A DNA stretch of 64,000 nucleotides, taken from contig NZ_KN525716.1 of the NCBI RefSeq assembly GCF_000789235.1, forward strand, positions 1,589,674 to 1,653,673, read 5' to 3'. This stretch comes from Wocania ichthyoenteri Th78 (lineage in GTDB: Bacteria > Bacteroidota > Bacteroidia > Flavobacteriales > Flavobacteriaceae). Shown piece by piece: positions 53,138 to 61,483 of the stretch. The translations under genes and the position numbers were made by a program. The notes under the pieces were generated by a model. The model was not told the origin of the DNA, did no database searches, and worked only from the letters and a program-made list of their open reading frames with translations. Numbering within the stretch: position 1 is the first letter of the stretch; the number at the start of each line of letters is the position of its first letter.

Positions 53138-54288
53138 TAATATCCGAAATCTGATTTAATTAAATCGGCTTTTTCTAGCATTAAATCTTTTGTAATACCT
53201 GCTATTTCATCTAACATATAAGCCGATTGATAGGTGCGCATGGCTTTTTTAGGTTCGCCAGTTTCTTCATAAAAACGTGCTAAATAATAGTTTCCTAATA
53301 AAGTTTCGGGATATTCTTTTCGGGCTATTTTCCCTAAAACTTCAAAATGTTCAAACTGTTCTGTTTTTTCAATGGCTGCCGAAATAGCCTTAAAATCGTT
53401 AATTAGAATTTGCTTTTCAATGCCAAACAGTTCATTAATGGTTTTGTATTTTTCTTCAAGATATTCAACAGGAGACGTGTCTAGCTTTAGTATAACCTCT
53501 TTATATTCTTTTTTACTAATAGGCTGAAACACATAAAAAATACTCTCTATTGCTTTTGGCAAAGCATGTGCTGGCACTGAATAATGGGATACATCTTCAA
53601 AGCTATCAAAATTATAAAATACATTTTTAGTTTCCAAAGCAGATATGTCTGCATTTAAAGCATTTGTCATCTTTTTTATGGACGATGCATCGTTGGTTGT
53701 ATTTGCTAAATAATAAAATATTTTAGATTCAATCTTACCTAATTGCTCTGGAATATAATCGAGCATATTAGGTGCTAATTCTGGACTAATAACCACATAG
53801 CCTTGAAATATTGGCTGCTGCTTTAATAAAAAATAATTAATGAAATTTGCGGTTTCTCCATGTCCAACGGCGACTCTAAAATTTTCAGTTCTGTAAGCTT
53901 TTTCTATATACGGAATTAATTCCATACCTATAAATTCGTAAAAAGCAGCACCAGTTTCAATAGGTAGTGAGTTTTGTTCAGAATACATGCAATCATCAAA
54001 TCGTTTATCAAATTGATTAACACCAACTACAATAGCTTCTGGCATATCTTCCCAATACGAGTAATAATCTACGTTTCCTGCAACTACTTCAAATAAATAA
54101 TCGCCATCTAAAACAATAAATAATGGATATTTTTTATCTTGATTATTATTGTAACCTCTTGGTAGCTGTATTTTAAGTTCGCGTGTCTCTCCTAATTTTG
54201 AAGACTCAAAAGTTTCGTATTTAACTTGAGCATCAATAGTATGTAAAGTGCAAAATAATAGTAATAAAAAAATGATTGGTTGTTTCAT
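53137..54288 (-). CDS. Esterase-fold exported protein lacking the Ser nucleophile
   Basis: A 383-residue exported protein: signal peptide to about 20, esterase-D/Fes-like alpha/beta fold to about residue 265 (KYPLFIVLDGDYLF, EAIVVGVNQ), then a C-terminal helical TPR-like part (ETLLGNYYLARFYEETGEP). The nucleophile elbow reads VGHGETA (141-147), with Gly144 where Ser is expected, so catalysis by the normal mechanism is unlikely. It overlaps radA by one base. Role unknown; perhaps binding. Confidence 0.8.
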   Translation of the reverse strand: MKQPIIFLLLLFCTLHTIDAQVKYETFESSKLGETRELKIQLPRGYNNNQDKKYPLFIVLDGDYLFEVVAGNVDYYSYWEDMPEAIVVGVNQFDKRFDDCMYSEQNSLPIETGAAFYEFIGMELIPYIEKAYRTENFRVAVGHGETANFINYFLLKQQPIFQGYVVISPELAPNMLDYIPEQLGKIESKIFYYLANTTNDASSIKKMTNALNADISALETKNVFYNFDSFEDVSHYSVPAHALPKAIESIFYVFQPISKKEYKEVILKLDTSPVEYLEEKYKTINELFGIEKQILINDFKAISAAIEKTEQFEHFEVLGKIARKEYPETLLGNYYLARFYEETGEPKKAMRTYQSAYMLDEIAGITKDLMLEKADLIKSDFGY

Positions 54289-54416
54289 TTTAAAATGATT
54301 TGAGATTTAATATGGGCAAGGTAAGAAATTAAGTGAAAGTTTAAAAAAGCTATTCTTAGTACTTTTAGAAAAAACTCAAATCGATATTTTGAAATTTTTT
54401 AATCTTTTTTTAAAGC

Positions 54417-55367
54417 CTACCTTCTATTATAGATAGGTAAATAAATTAATGATAGACCACCAAAAACAATAATCATAATGGTTTGAGATGCCCACATAAT
54501 CCAGCCAAATGCAATGCTTGGTTCTTCAGCAATTCCAAAAATTGAAAATGCTGCATAAATAGCTAACGGATACGAGCCAATGCCCCCATTGGTAGCTGCA
54601 ATACTAAAACTCGCTGCTATAAAACCAATTAATATGGCTGCAAAAGGAATATTACTAGTTTCTTCGAGTGAAAAAGACGTGACATAAAACATGAGTATGT
54701 ACATACCCCAAATGAATAAAGTATGGAAAATAAATGCCCACTTTTTTTTCATTTTAAAAATACTCAGTGCGCCTTCAATAAGTCCGTTTACAAACGCTTT
54801 AATTTTTAATGCTATTTTAGAACGACTTCGCCTTATATATGTAAAAAACACTATCATTAAAACAACAAATCCAACTAATGCCATAGTGATTTTTATGGGA
54901 TCAAATTTTTCAATTAAAAAACTATAGATAAAGTCAAATTCAAGAAAAAGCGTAATGGTTATAATACCTAGCATTACAAGCATATCTGCAATGCGTTCTG
55001 CCACAATGGTACCAAAACCTTTTTCGAAAGGCACATCTTCATAATTTGTGAGTAACGATGCTCTAGCAACTTCGCCTGCTCTGGGAATAGTATAATTAAT
55101 TAAATAAGTAACAAAAACTGCCATAATACTATTACCCAATTTAATTTTATAACCCATAGGTTCTAATTGAAAACGCCAACGGTAAGCACGTGACAAATGA
55201 CTTAAAAGCCCTAAAAACATTCCTAAAACAATCCAAGTATAATTGGCGTTTTTGGCGTAAACCAATAACTCTTCGACAGAAACTTTAGACAGTGAATACC
55301 AAACCAAAAAAACTCCCAATAATAATGGGAGTAATGTTTTTAGTATATTTTTTGTCTTTTGATTCAA
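54417..55367 (-). CDS. Flippase-like / lysylphosphatidylglycerol synthase transmembrane domain protein
   Basis: A 316-residue polytopic membrane protein with about eight hydrophobic segments. It matches the UPF0104/YbhN-AglD2 family (LPG_synthase_TM), with LSHLSRAYRWRFQL, NYTIPRAGEVARASLL, and GTIVAERIADMLV. The N-terminal synthetase part of MprF is absent, so it is flippase-like only. Located 3 bases after panD on the same strand; the function link is unclear. Confidence 0.85.
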   Translation of the reverse strand: MNQKTKNILKTLLPLLLGVFLVWYSLSKVSVEELLVYAKNANYTWIVLGMFLGLLSHLSRAYRWRFQLEPMGYKIKLGNSIMAVFVTYLINYTIPRAGEVARASLLTNYEDVPFEKGFGTIVAERIADMLVMLGIITITLFLEFDFIYSFLIEKFDPIKITMALVGFVVLMIVFFTYIRRSRSKIALKIKAFVNGLIEGALSIFKMKKKWAFIFHTLFIWGMYILMFYVTSFSLEETSNIPFAAILIGFIAASFSIAATNGGIGSYPLAIYAAFSIFGIAEEPSIAFGWIMWASQTIMIIVFGGLSLIYLPIYNRR

Positions 55368-55370
55368 AGT

Positions 55371-55721
55371 TTATTTTAACAAGTTTGTGGCTTCATCTGG
55401 AAATACCAATGATGGCTTAAACACTTTTGCTTCTTCAATATCCATAAAAGCATAAGTGATTAAAATAAGTGTATCGCCAACAGATACTTTTCTAGCGGCA
55501 GCTCCATTTAATGTGATTTCTCCACTATTTCTTGGTCCAGGAATACAATAAGTTTCTAAACGTTCACCGTTATCGTTATTTACAATCTGAACTTTTTCGC
55601 CTTGTATAATGTTGGCTGCATCCATTAAATCTTCGTCAATGGTTATACTGCCTATATAGTTGAGTTCTGCACCTGTGCATTTTACTCTGTGAATTTTAGA
55701 TTTTACGACTTGAATTTGCAT
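55371..55721 (-). CDS. panD: Aspartate 1-decarboxylase
   Basis: PanD makes beta-alanine for pantothenate. The 116-residue proenzyme has the self-cleavage site Gly24-Ser25 in YIGSITID, which generates the pyruvoyl group, and the typical ALNG-like [11 protein letters not shown] segment. It is preceded by panC and has a TAnnTTTG element 4 bp before its ATG, so it can be transcribed alone. Confidence 0.96.
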   Translation of the reverse strand: MQIQVVKSKIHRVKCTGAELNYIGSITIDEDLMDAANIIQGEKVQIVNNDNGERLETYCIPGPRNSGEITLNGAAARKVSVGDTLILITYAFMDIEEAKVFKPSLVFPDEATNLLK

Positions 55722-55725
55722 GCTG

Positions 55726-55733
55726 CAAAGATA
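55726..55733 (-). promoter_or_regulatory. -7 element directly before panD (leaderless promoter)
   Basis: Minus-strand TATCTTTG, then CAGC, then the ATG. The arrangement TTTGCAGCATG is identical to that at thiL. It overlaps the 3' end of panC closely (panC stop at 55735). Confidence 0.6.
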
Positions 55734-55734
55734 A

Positions 55735-56586
55735 TTAATTTAATGCGATATTATCAATCAATCTAATATCGTCTGCATATACGGCTATAAACGCTCTATA
55801 CGCTTTTTTGTTTGATTTTCTTGTTACTGTTTTTAAGGTTTTTGTGTCTGCTATAATAAAATATTCTAATTTTAATAACTCGTGTTTAGCAAACTCATTT
55901 TCAACCCATCTCGAAACTTTAATAGCACTTTTTGTGCCAAATTTTTCTTTGGCAGCTTTTAAAGTTTTGTAGATAAATGGGGCTGCTTTTTTGTACTCAG
56001 GCTTTAGTCGTATATTGCGAGAACTCATTGCTAAACCACTGGTTTCTCGATGAATTGGACAACCTATAATTTTAAGAGGTATATTATGCTTTTCAACTAA
56101 CTTTTTAATGATTGTTAATTGCTGAAAATCCTTTTCTCCAAAATATGCACGATGCGGTTTTACAATCTCGAAAAAACGTTTTACAATAGTACCAACGCCA
56201 TCAAAATGTCCGTTTCTAAATCTCCCTTCCATTTCAAACTCTAAACCATCAAAATCGAAACTTTGCGATACAGTATTGCCTTCGTAAATATCTTCAACGG
56301 CTGGAGCATAAACTAAAATTTTATCTTTTGAGACTGTTTTTAATAAGGCTACATCATCATCTAGAGTTCTTGGATATTTTTTAAGATCGTCTTTATTATC
56401 AAACTGTGTAGGATTTACAAAAATGCTTACCACAACCCTATCGTTCTCATTTAAAGCTTTTTTAACCAAAGCCAAATGTCCTTCGTGTAAAGCACCCATG
56501 GTTGGCACTAAACCTACGGAGAGTTGTTTCGCTTTTAATTCATCAACCTCAGCTGAAATTTGCATTTTTTGTGAAAAAATCTTCAT
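55735..56586 (-). CDS. panC: Pantothenate synthetase
   Basis: PanC condenses pantoate and beta-alanine with ATP. The 283-residue protein shows [15 protein letters not shown] (HIGH-like site), [29 protein letters not shown] and [11 protein letters not shown]. Upstream lies the divergent 56730 gene; panD follows 13 bases downstream. Confidence 0.96.
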   Translation of the reverse strand: MKIFSQKMQISAEVDELKAKQLSVGLVPTMGALHEGHLALVKKALNENDRVVVSIFVNPTQFDNKDDLKKYPRTLDDDVALLKTVSKDKILVYAPAVEDIYEGNTVSQSFDFDGLEFEMEGRFRNGHFDGVGTIVKRFFEIVKPHRAYFGEKDFQQLTIIKKLVEKHNIPLKIIGCPIHRETSGLAMSSRNIRLKPEYKKAAPFIYKTLKAAKEKFGTKSAIKVSRWVENEFAKHELLKLEYFIIADTKTLKTVTRKSNKKAYRAFIAVYADDIRLIDNIALN

Positions 56587-56649
56587 TATTTAATAAAAAA
56601 TTAACGCTTGCAAACTTAATATTTTACTGGCAATTCGCATAAAATTTTG

Positions 56650-56657
56650 TACTTTTG
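56650..56657 (+). promoter_or_regulatory. Candidate promoter for the truncated starch-synthase-like gene
   Basis: TACTTTTG matches TAnnTTTG, 72 bases before the ATG at 56730, in the divergent gap with panC. No obvious TTG at the normal distance. Confidence 0.45.
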
Positions 56658-56729
56658 CGTGTTTTTTATTTTGAATTCTCAAAAAGCTATTCATTTATAT
56701 AGCTACAAAAAGACAACAAAAACTAACAT

Positions 56730-57539
56730 ATGAAAGATAAGAGGATATTATATGTATCATCTGAAGTAGTGCCTTATTTGCCAGAGACTGAAATTTCATC
56801 TATGTCTTTTGAAGCTCCCAGATTGGTAAATCAACAAGGTGGTCAAATAAGAATTTTCATGCCTCGATATGGCAATATTAATGAGAGAAGGCATCAACTA
56901 CACGAAGTTATAAGATTATCTGGTATAAATTTGGTTATTAATGATTTAGATATGCCGCTTATTATTAAAGTAGCCTCTATACCAAAAGAACGTATACAGG
57001 TTTATTTTATTGATAATGATGAGTATTTTAAACGCAAAGCAACACTTACCGACGAAAATGGTGAATTGTTTTCTGATAACGACGAACGTGCAATTTTCTT
57101 TGCAAAAGGTGTTATAGAAACCGTTAAAAAATTAAACTGGTCGCCAGATGTTATTCATGTTCATGGTTGGTTGGCTTCGTTACTGCCTTTATATTTAAAA
57201 GAGTATTATAAAGACGAACCATTGTTTAACGAAAGTAAAATTGTTACTTCTATATACAATCAAAGTTTTGATGGTGCGTTAAACAAAGACATGATTAATA
57301 AAATTAAGTTTGATAATATAGATGATAATGCTATTAAAACGCTTGAAGAACCCTCTTATAATAACTTAATGAAAGTTGCTATTGACTATTCTGATGCATT
57401 AATAGTAGGGTCTGAAAATATACCTGAAACATTAGAATTGTATTTAAAATCATCAGACAAACCTATTTTAGAATACAAAAGTAAAGATGAATTTGGTGAA
57501 GCTTACACAGAATTTTTTAATACAAAAGTTTGTAGCTAA
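56730..57539 (+). CDS. Truncated glycogen/starch synthase-like protein (GT5 N-terminal domain only)
   Basis: A 269-residue protein matching the N-terminal Rossmann domain of glycogen synthase (ILYVSSEVVPY, IRIFMPRYGNIN, PDVIHVHGWLASLLP). The second GT-B domain with the sugar-nucleotide site is missing, and the usual KxGGL motif is replaced around residues 20-25 (ETEISSM). It is probably not a working glycogen synthase; regulatory or pseudoenzyme function is possible. It lies 26 bases before the DUF4270 gene. Confidence 0.85.
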   Translation: MKDKRILYVSSEVVPYLPETEISSMSFEAPRLVNQQGGQIRIFMPRYGNINERRHQLHEVIRLSGINLVINDLDMPLIIKVASIPKERIQVYFIDNDEYFKRKATLTDENGELFSDNDERAIFFAKGVIETVKKLNWSPDVIHVHGWLASLLPLYLKEYYKDEPLFNESKIVTSIYNQSFDGALNKDMINKIKFDNIDDNAIKTLEEPSYNNLMKVAIDYSDALIVGSENIPETLELYLKSSDKPILEYKSKDEFGEAYTEFFNTKVCS

Positions 57540-57565
57540 CCTCACATTTCATTTAAAACATATAT

Positions 57566-59242
57566 ATGAAAAAGATATTTAAAGCCCTTAAATTCTCCAG
57601 CACCTTTCTATTAGTTATGGCAGTATTTATTGCCTGCGACAAAGACTTTAACACCATTGAAAGTGATGTTTTAGGAAAAGACAATGCTAACTTTAATACT
57701 GATAATTTAAATCTTCAAATTTTAGCATACAATAAAAAATTAGATTCTTTGCAAATTAACGGTTTATCATCAAACTTGTTTGGAGTCTTTAACGACCCTG
57801 CTTATGGGCAAACCACAGCAAGCATTATAACGCAAATAACACCAAACGTATTTAACCCTAATTTTGGAGACAATCCCGCAATAGATTCTGTGGTCTTAAA
57901 AATACCATACTTTAACAAAGTAAGTGCAGACTCACCAGACGACAACGGAAATGAAGTATATACTATTAAAGATTCACTATATGGTGGTTCTCCAATAAAG
58001 TTAACAGTTTACAGAAACAATTACTTTTTAAGGGATTTTAATCCAAATTCAGAGTTTAATGAAACTCAAAATTATTTTTCTAATGCTAGTAGCACAACAA
58101 ACTCAGCTCTTGATGGTAGTAGTGTTATAAATTTTGAAAATCATAAAAGTGATATTATCTATGAGCTAGAACAGTATGTTCCAAGTAGTAAAACCATAGT
58201 TTTAAAAACCACAGAAGGAGATCAAGACGTTTTCGATAGGCAAACGCCAGCTTTAAGGGTTCATTTAGATAAAGACTACTGGAAAACTATAATTTTTGAT
58301 AAAGAAGATGATCCTGTATTAAGTAATGCTAATAATTTTAAAGATTATTTTAGAGGCTTATATTTTAAAGCCGAAGCTATTGATGGCAAAGGAAACATGA
58401 CATTTTTTAATTTAGGCACTGCTAACATTACTATATATTACTCAAAAGATTCATCTATTGATGGAAACAGAGATCAAGATACTTACACTCTAAATATTAC
58501 TGGCAATAGATTAAATACTTTTATAAATGATTATAGTATAACCTTATCAAATGGAGACAAAACCTTAGGTGATGAAAGGCTATATTTAAAAGGAGCTGAA
58601 GGATCTATGGCTGTTATTGATTTATTTAATGGAATGGTTGATAGTGATAATAATGGATCTAAAGATATGCCCGCTTTAGATTACTTTAAAAAAACCTATA
58701 GACAATTAGACGAAAATGGTGATTATTTACCTAAAATTAATGGTAACTTTCCGCTTAAAAAATTAATTAATGAAGCGCAACTTGTTATTTATGAAGATGA
58801 AACAGCTTCTAATGGTGGTAATTCTGATTATCATAAATACGACAGAATTTATGCTTACGATATAAAAAACAACATCCCAACTATCGATTATAGTTTTGAT
58901 CCTACTGAAAATCCTTCAGATCCATTTAATTCTAAAATTATAAATCTAGGGCAACGCATAACAGACGATAACGGTGTGTCTAAATATAAAATACGCCTTA
59001 CCGAACATCTTAACAATATTTTACTAAAAGATTCGACTAATACAAAGTTAGGACTCATTTTATCTACTAATGTTAATTTAACCAACAGTTTTAAGATTTT
59101 AGAAAGTGAAGATGAAGTAACTCAAATCCCTTCAACAACTTTATTAACGCCAAGAGGAACCATTTTATATGGAAATCATCAGAACGTTCCTGAGAACAAA
59201 AAACTGAGACTTGAAATATTTTTTACAGAACCTAATTTATAA
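57566..59242 (+). CDS. DUF4270 lipoprotein
   Basis: A 558-residue predicted lipoprotein with lipobox VFIAC (Cys about 24), followed by [19 protein letters not shown] and a beta-rich exported body typical of DUF4270, a Bacteroidota family of unknown function. The string [19 protein letters not shown] is characteristic. It sits between the GT5-like gene and glmS, an order common in flavobacteria. Confidence 0.85.
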   Translation: MKKIFKALKFSSTFLLVMAVFIACDKDFNTIESDVLGKDNANFNTDNLNLQILAYNKKLDSLQINGLSSNLFGVFNDPAYGQTTASIITQITPNVFNPNFGDNPAIDSVVLKIPYFNKVSADSPDDNGNEVYTIKDSLYGGSPIKLTVYRNNYFLRDFNPNSEFNETQNYFSNASSTTNSALDGSSVINFENHKSDIIYELEQYVPSSKTIVLKTTEGDQDVFDRQTPALRVHLDKDYWKTIIFDKEDDPVLSNANNFKDYFRGLYFKAEAIDGKGNMTFFNLGTANITIYYSKDSSIDGNRDQDTYTLNITGNRLNTFINDYSITLSNGDKTLGDERLYLKGAEGSMAVIDLFNGMVDSDNNGSKDMPALDYFKKTYRQLDENGDYLPKINGNFPLKKLINEAQLVIYEDETASNGGNSDYHKYDRIYAYDIKNNIPTIDYSFDPTENPSDPFNSKIINLGQRITDDNGVSKYKIRLTEHLNNILLKDSTNTKLGLILSTNVNLTNSFKILESEDEVTQIPSTTLLTPRGTILYGNHQNVPENKKLRLEIFFTEPNL

Positions 59243-59293
59243 ATTCATTTTATAAGCGTTTCTTATATATAAAACCCTTGTTTTATTTAATAT

Positions 59294-59357
59294 CGATGAA
59301 TTTCATCGTAAAAAATATCAACTTCATGTACTATTTTTGCATTGGTTGATATTTTTT
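59294..59357. promoter_or_regulatory. Two inverted repeats in the glmS leader
   Basis: CGATGAA-T-TTCATCG (59294-59308) is a perfect 15-base palindrome. Next, AAAAAATATCAAC (59310-59322) pairs with GTTGATATTTTTT (59345-59357), loop of 22 bases that contains TATTTTTG (59332-59339), a -7 element match. It may be the terminator of the DUF4270 gene, an operator around the glmS promoter, or both. Confidence 0.5.
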
Positions 59358-59408
59358 TTACATATTTGCTCCACATAAAATTAAAAACCCAAATTAAATA
59401 TATTACTT

Positions 59409-61256
59409 ATGTGTGGAATTGTTGGATATATAGGACATCGAGAAGCTTACCCAATTATTATTGAAGGTCTTAAGCGTTTAGAGTATAGAGGCTACGATAG
59501 TGCTGGTATAGCATTATTTGATGGTACCGATCTTAAAATCTCTAAAACCAAAGGAAAAGTATCAGACTTAGAAGAACGAGCAGAAAAAGAAATCACTAAA
59601 AACGGCAATTTAGGAATTGGTCATACAAGATGGGCAACCCACGGTGTACCTAACGATGTAAATTCACATCCTCATGCTTCAAATTCAGGCGATTTAGCCA
59701 TCATTCATAACGGTATTATTGAAAATTACGATTCACTTAAAAAAGAATTAATTTCTAGAGGTTACACTTTTCAATCAGATACAGATACAGAAGTTTTAAT
59801 CAATTTAATTGAAGACGTAAAAAAGAAAGAAAACGTAAAACTTGGTAAAGCCGTTCAAATTGCATTAAATCAGGTAATTGGTGCTTATGCTATTGCGGTT
59901 TTCGATAAAAACAAACCCGGTGAAGTTGTTATTGCTCGTTTAGGAAGCCCATTAGCTGTTGGTATTGGTGAAGATGAGTTTTTCATTGCAAGTGATGCTT
60001 CTCCTTTTATAGAATATACTAAGAATGCTATTTATTTAGAAGATGAAGAAATGGCAATTATTAGACTTGGAAAAGAAATAAAAATTAGAAAAATTAAAGA
60101 TGATTCGTTAGTTGCTCCTTATATACAAGAGCTTCAAATGAATCTTGAGCAAATAGAAAAAGGGGGTTACGAGCATTTTATGCTAAAGGAAATTCACGAA
60201 CAACCAAGAGCAATACGAGACACATATAGAGGTAGACTATTAAGAGACGAAGCCATAATAAAAATGGCAGGTGTTGAAGATAATATGAAAAAGTTTTTAA
60301 ACGCTAATCGTATTATTATTGTAGCATGTGGTACATCGTGGCACGCAGGATTGGTTGCTGAATATATTTTTGAAGAATTTTCTAGAATTCCTGTTGAAGT
60401 TGAATATGCTTCTGAGTTTCGTTATAGAAATCCAGTAATAAACGAAAATGATGTTGTTATTGCTATTTCACAATCTGGAGAAACTGCCGATACATTGGCT
60501 GCAATTAAATTAGCAAAATCTAAAGGCGCTTTTGTATTTGGTGTTTGTAACGTAGTTGGATCTTCCATTGCCAGAGAAACCCACGCAGGTGCTTATACAC
60601 ATGCAGGTCCAGAAATTGGAGTGGCATCAACCAAAGCATTTACAACACAAATAACAGTATTAACTTTAATAGCATTGCGTTTAGCTAGAGCCAAAGGCAC
60701 GATGTCAAGTTCAACTTTTAGAATGTATCTACAAGAATTAGAATTGATTCCACAAAAAGTAGAGCAATTATTAAAAGTAGATGAACACGTAAAAGACATT
60801 GCTAAAGAATATTTACTCTCTACCAATTGTTTATATTTAGGAAGAGGCTATAATTTCCCCGTGGCACTAGAAGGCGCTTTAAAGCTAAAAGAAATCTCTT
60901 ATATTCATGCTGAAGGCTATCCAGCTGCCGAAATGAAACATGGCCCAATAGCTTTAATTGATGATAGAATGCCTGTAATTGTTATTGCAACCAGCAAAGG
61001 ACATTATGAAAAAGTAGTCAGTAATATTCAAGAAATCAAATCAAGAAAAGGTAAAATTATCGCTGTAGTAACTGAAGGCGATACTGCTGTAAAAGAAATT
61101 GCAGATCACGTCATTGAAATTCCAGATTCTGAGGAAGCCTTTTCGCCATTACTAACAACCATACCATTACAACTGTTATCTTATCACATTGCAGTAATGC
61201 GTAATTGTAATGTAGACCAACCACGTAACTTAGCAAAATCTGTCACTGTAGAATAA
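59409..61256 (+). CDS. glmS: Glutamine-fructose-6-phosphate aminotransferase (isomerizing)
   Basis: GlmS makes glucosamine 6-phosphate, the entry step to peptidoglycan and LPS sugars. The 615-residue protein has Cys2 as Ntn nucleophile (MCGIVGYIG), RGYDSAG, GHTRWATHG, then two SIS domains (CGTSWHAGLVA, SQSGETADT, STKAFTTQ) and the C-terminal NLAKSVTVE. No glmS ribozyme is expected outside Firmicutes and I see none. Confidence 0.97.
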   Translation: MCGIVGYIGHREAYPIIIEGLKRLEYRGYDSAGIALFDGTDLKISKTKGKVSDLEERAEKEITKNGNLGIGHTRWATHGVPNDVNSHPHASNSGDLAIIHNGIIENYDSLKKELISRGYTFQSDTDTEVLINLIEDVKKKENVKLGKAVQIALNQVIGAYAIAVFDKNKPGEVVIARLGSPLAVGIGEDEFFIASDASPFIEYTKNAIYLEDEEMAIIRLGKEIKIRKIKDDSLVAPYIQELQMNLEQIEKGGYEHFMLKEIHEQPRAIRDTYRGRLLRDEAIIKMAGVEDNMKKFLNANRIIIVACGTSWHAGLVAEYIFEEFSRIPVEVEYASEFRYRNPVINENDVVIAISQSGETADTLAAIKLAKSKGAFVFGVCNVVGSSIARETHAGAYTHAGPEIGVASTKAFTTQITVLTLIALRLARAKGTMSSSTFRMYLQELELIPQKVEQLLKVDEHVKDIAKEYLLSTNCLYLGRGYNFPVALEGALKLKEISYIHAEGYPAAEMKHGPIALIDDRMPVIVIATSKGHYEKVVSNIQEIKSRKGKIIAVVTEGDTAVKEIADHVIEIPDSEEAFSPLLTTIPLQLLSYHIAVMRNCNVDQPRNLAKSVTVE

Positions 61257-61281
61257 GTTTTAGCCTTCCTATAGAATGATT

Positions 61282-61319
61282 AATACCTCTTATATATTAT
61301 AAAACATATAAGAGGTATT
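61282..61319 (+). terminator. Hairpin downstream of glmS
   Basis: AATACCTCTTATAT (61282-61295) pairs perfectly with ATATAAGAGGTATT (61306-61319), 14-bp stem, 10-base loop. The following T run is weak (CTAGTTATTTC), but position 26 bases after glmS suggests a terminator. Confidence 0.7.
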
Positions 61320-61380
61320 CTAGTTATTTCTCAATTAAACCCACTCTTTTTTACTTATTACTTAAATTTTCATAGTCTTT

Positions 61381-61407
61381 TTTGTTAAAATTTACTATGC
61401 GTGCATA
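61381..61407 (+). promoter_or_regulatory. Putative operator shared with the 26720 receptor
   Basis: TTTGTTAA (61381-61388) followed 7 bases on by the palindrome TATGCGTGCATA (61396-61407). The same pair in the same order, with a 9-base gap, precedes the receptor gene ending at 29308. Confidence 0.6.
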
Positions 61408-61415
61408 ACTTTTTC

Positions 61416-61423
61416 TATTTTTG
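61416..61423 (+). promoter_or_regulatory. -7 element of the 61484 receptor
   Basis: TATTTTTG, a perfect TAnnTTTG match, 8 bases after the palindrome TATGCGTGCATA and 60 bases before the ATG. The palindrome covers the -33 zone. Confidence 0.6.
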
Positions 61424-61483
61424 TATGGAAATAACGACATATCTATTTATATTGCTGAACAATAAATTAAACTAATTCTTATA

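Noticed and set aside
56730-57539. Active glycogen synthase GlgA
   Set aside because: The C-terminal GT-B domain and the KxGGL motif are missing, so the name would mislead.
59243-59408. glmS ribozyme
   Set aside because: The leader shows simple AT-rich hairpins only; the ribozyme is known from Firmicutes and its core is not recognisable here.
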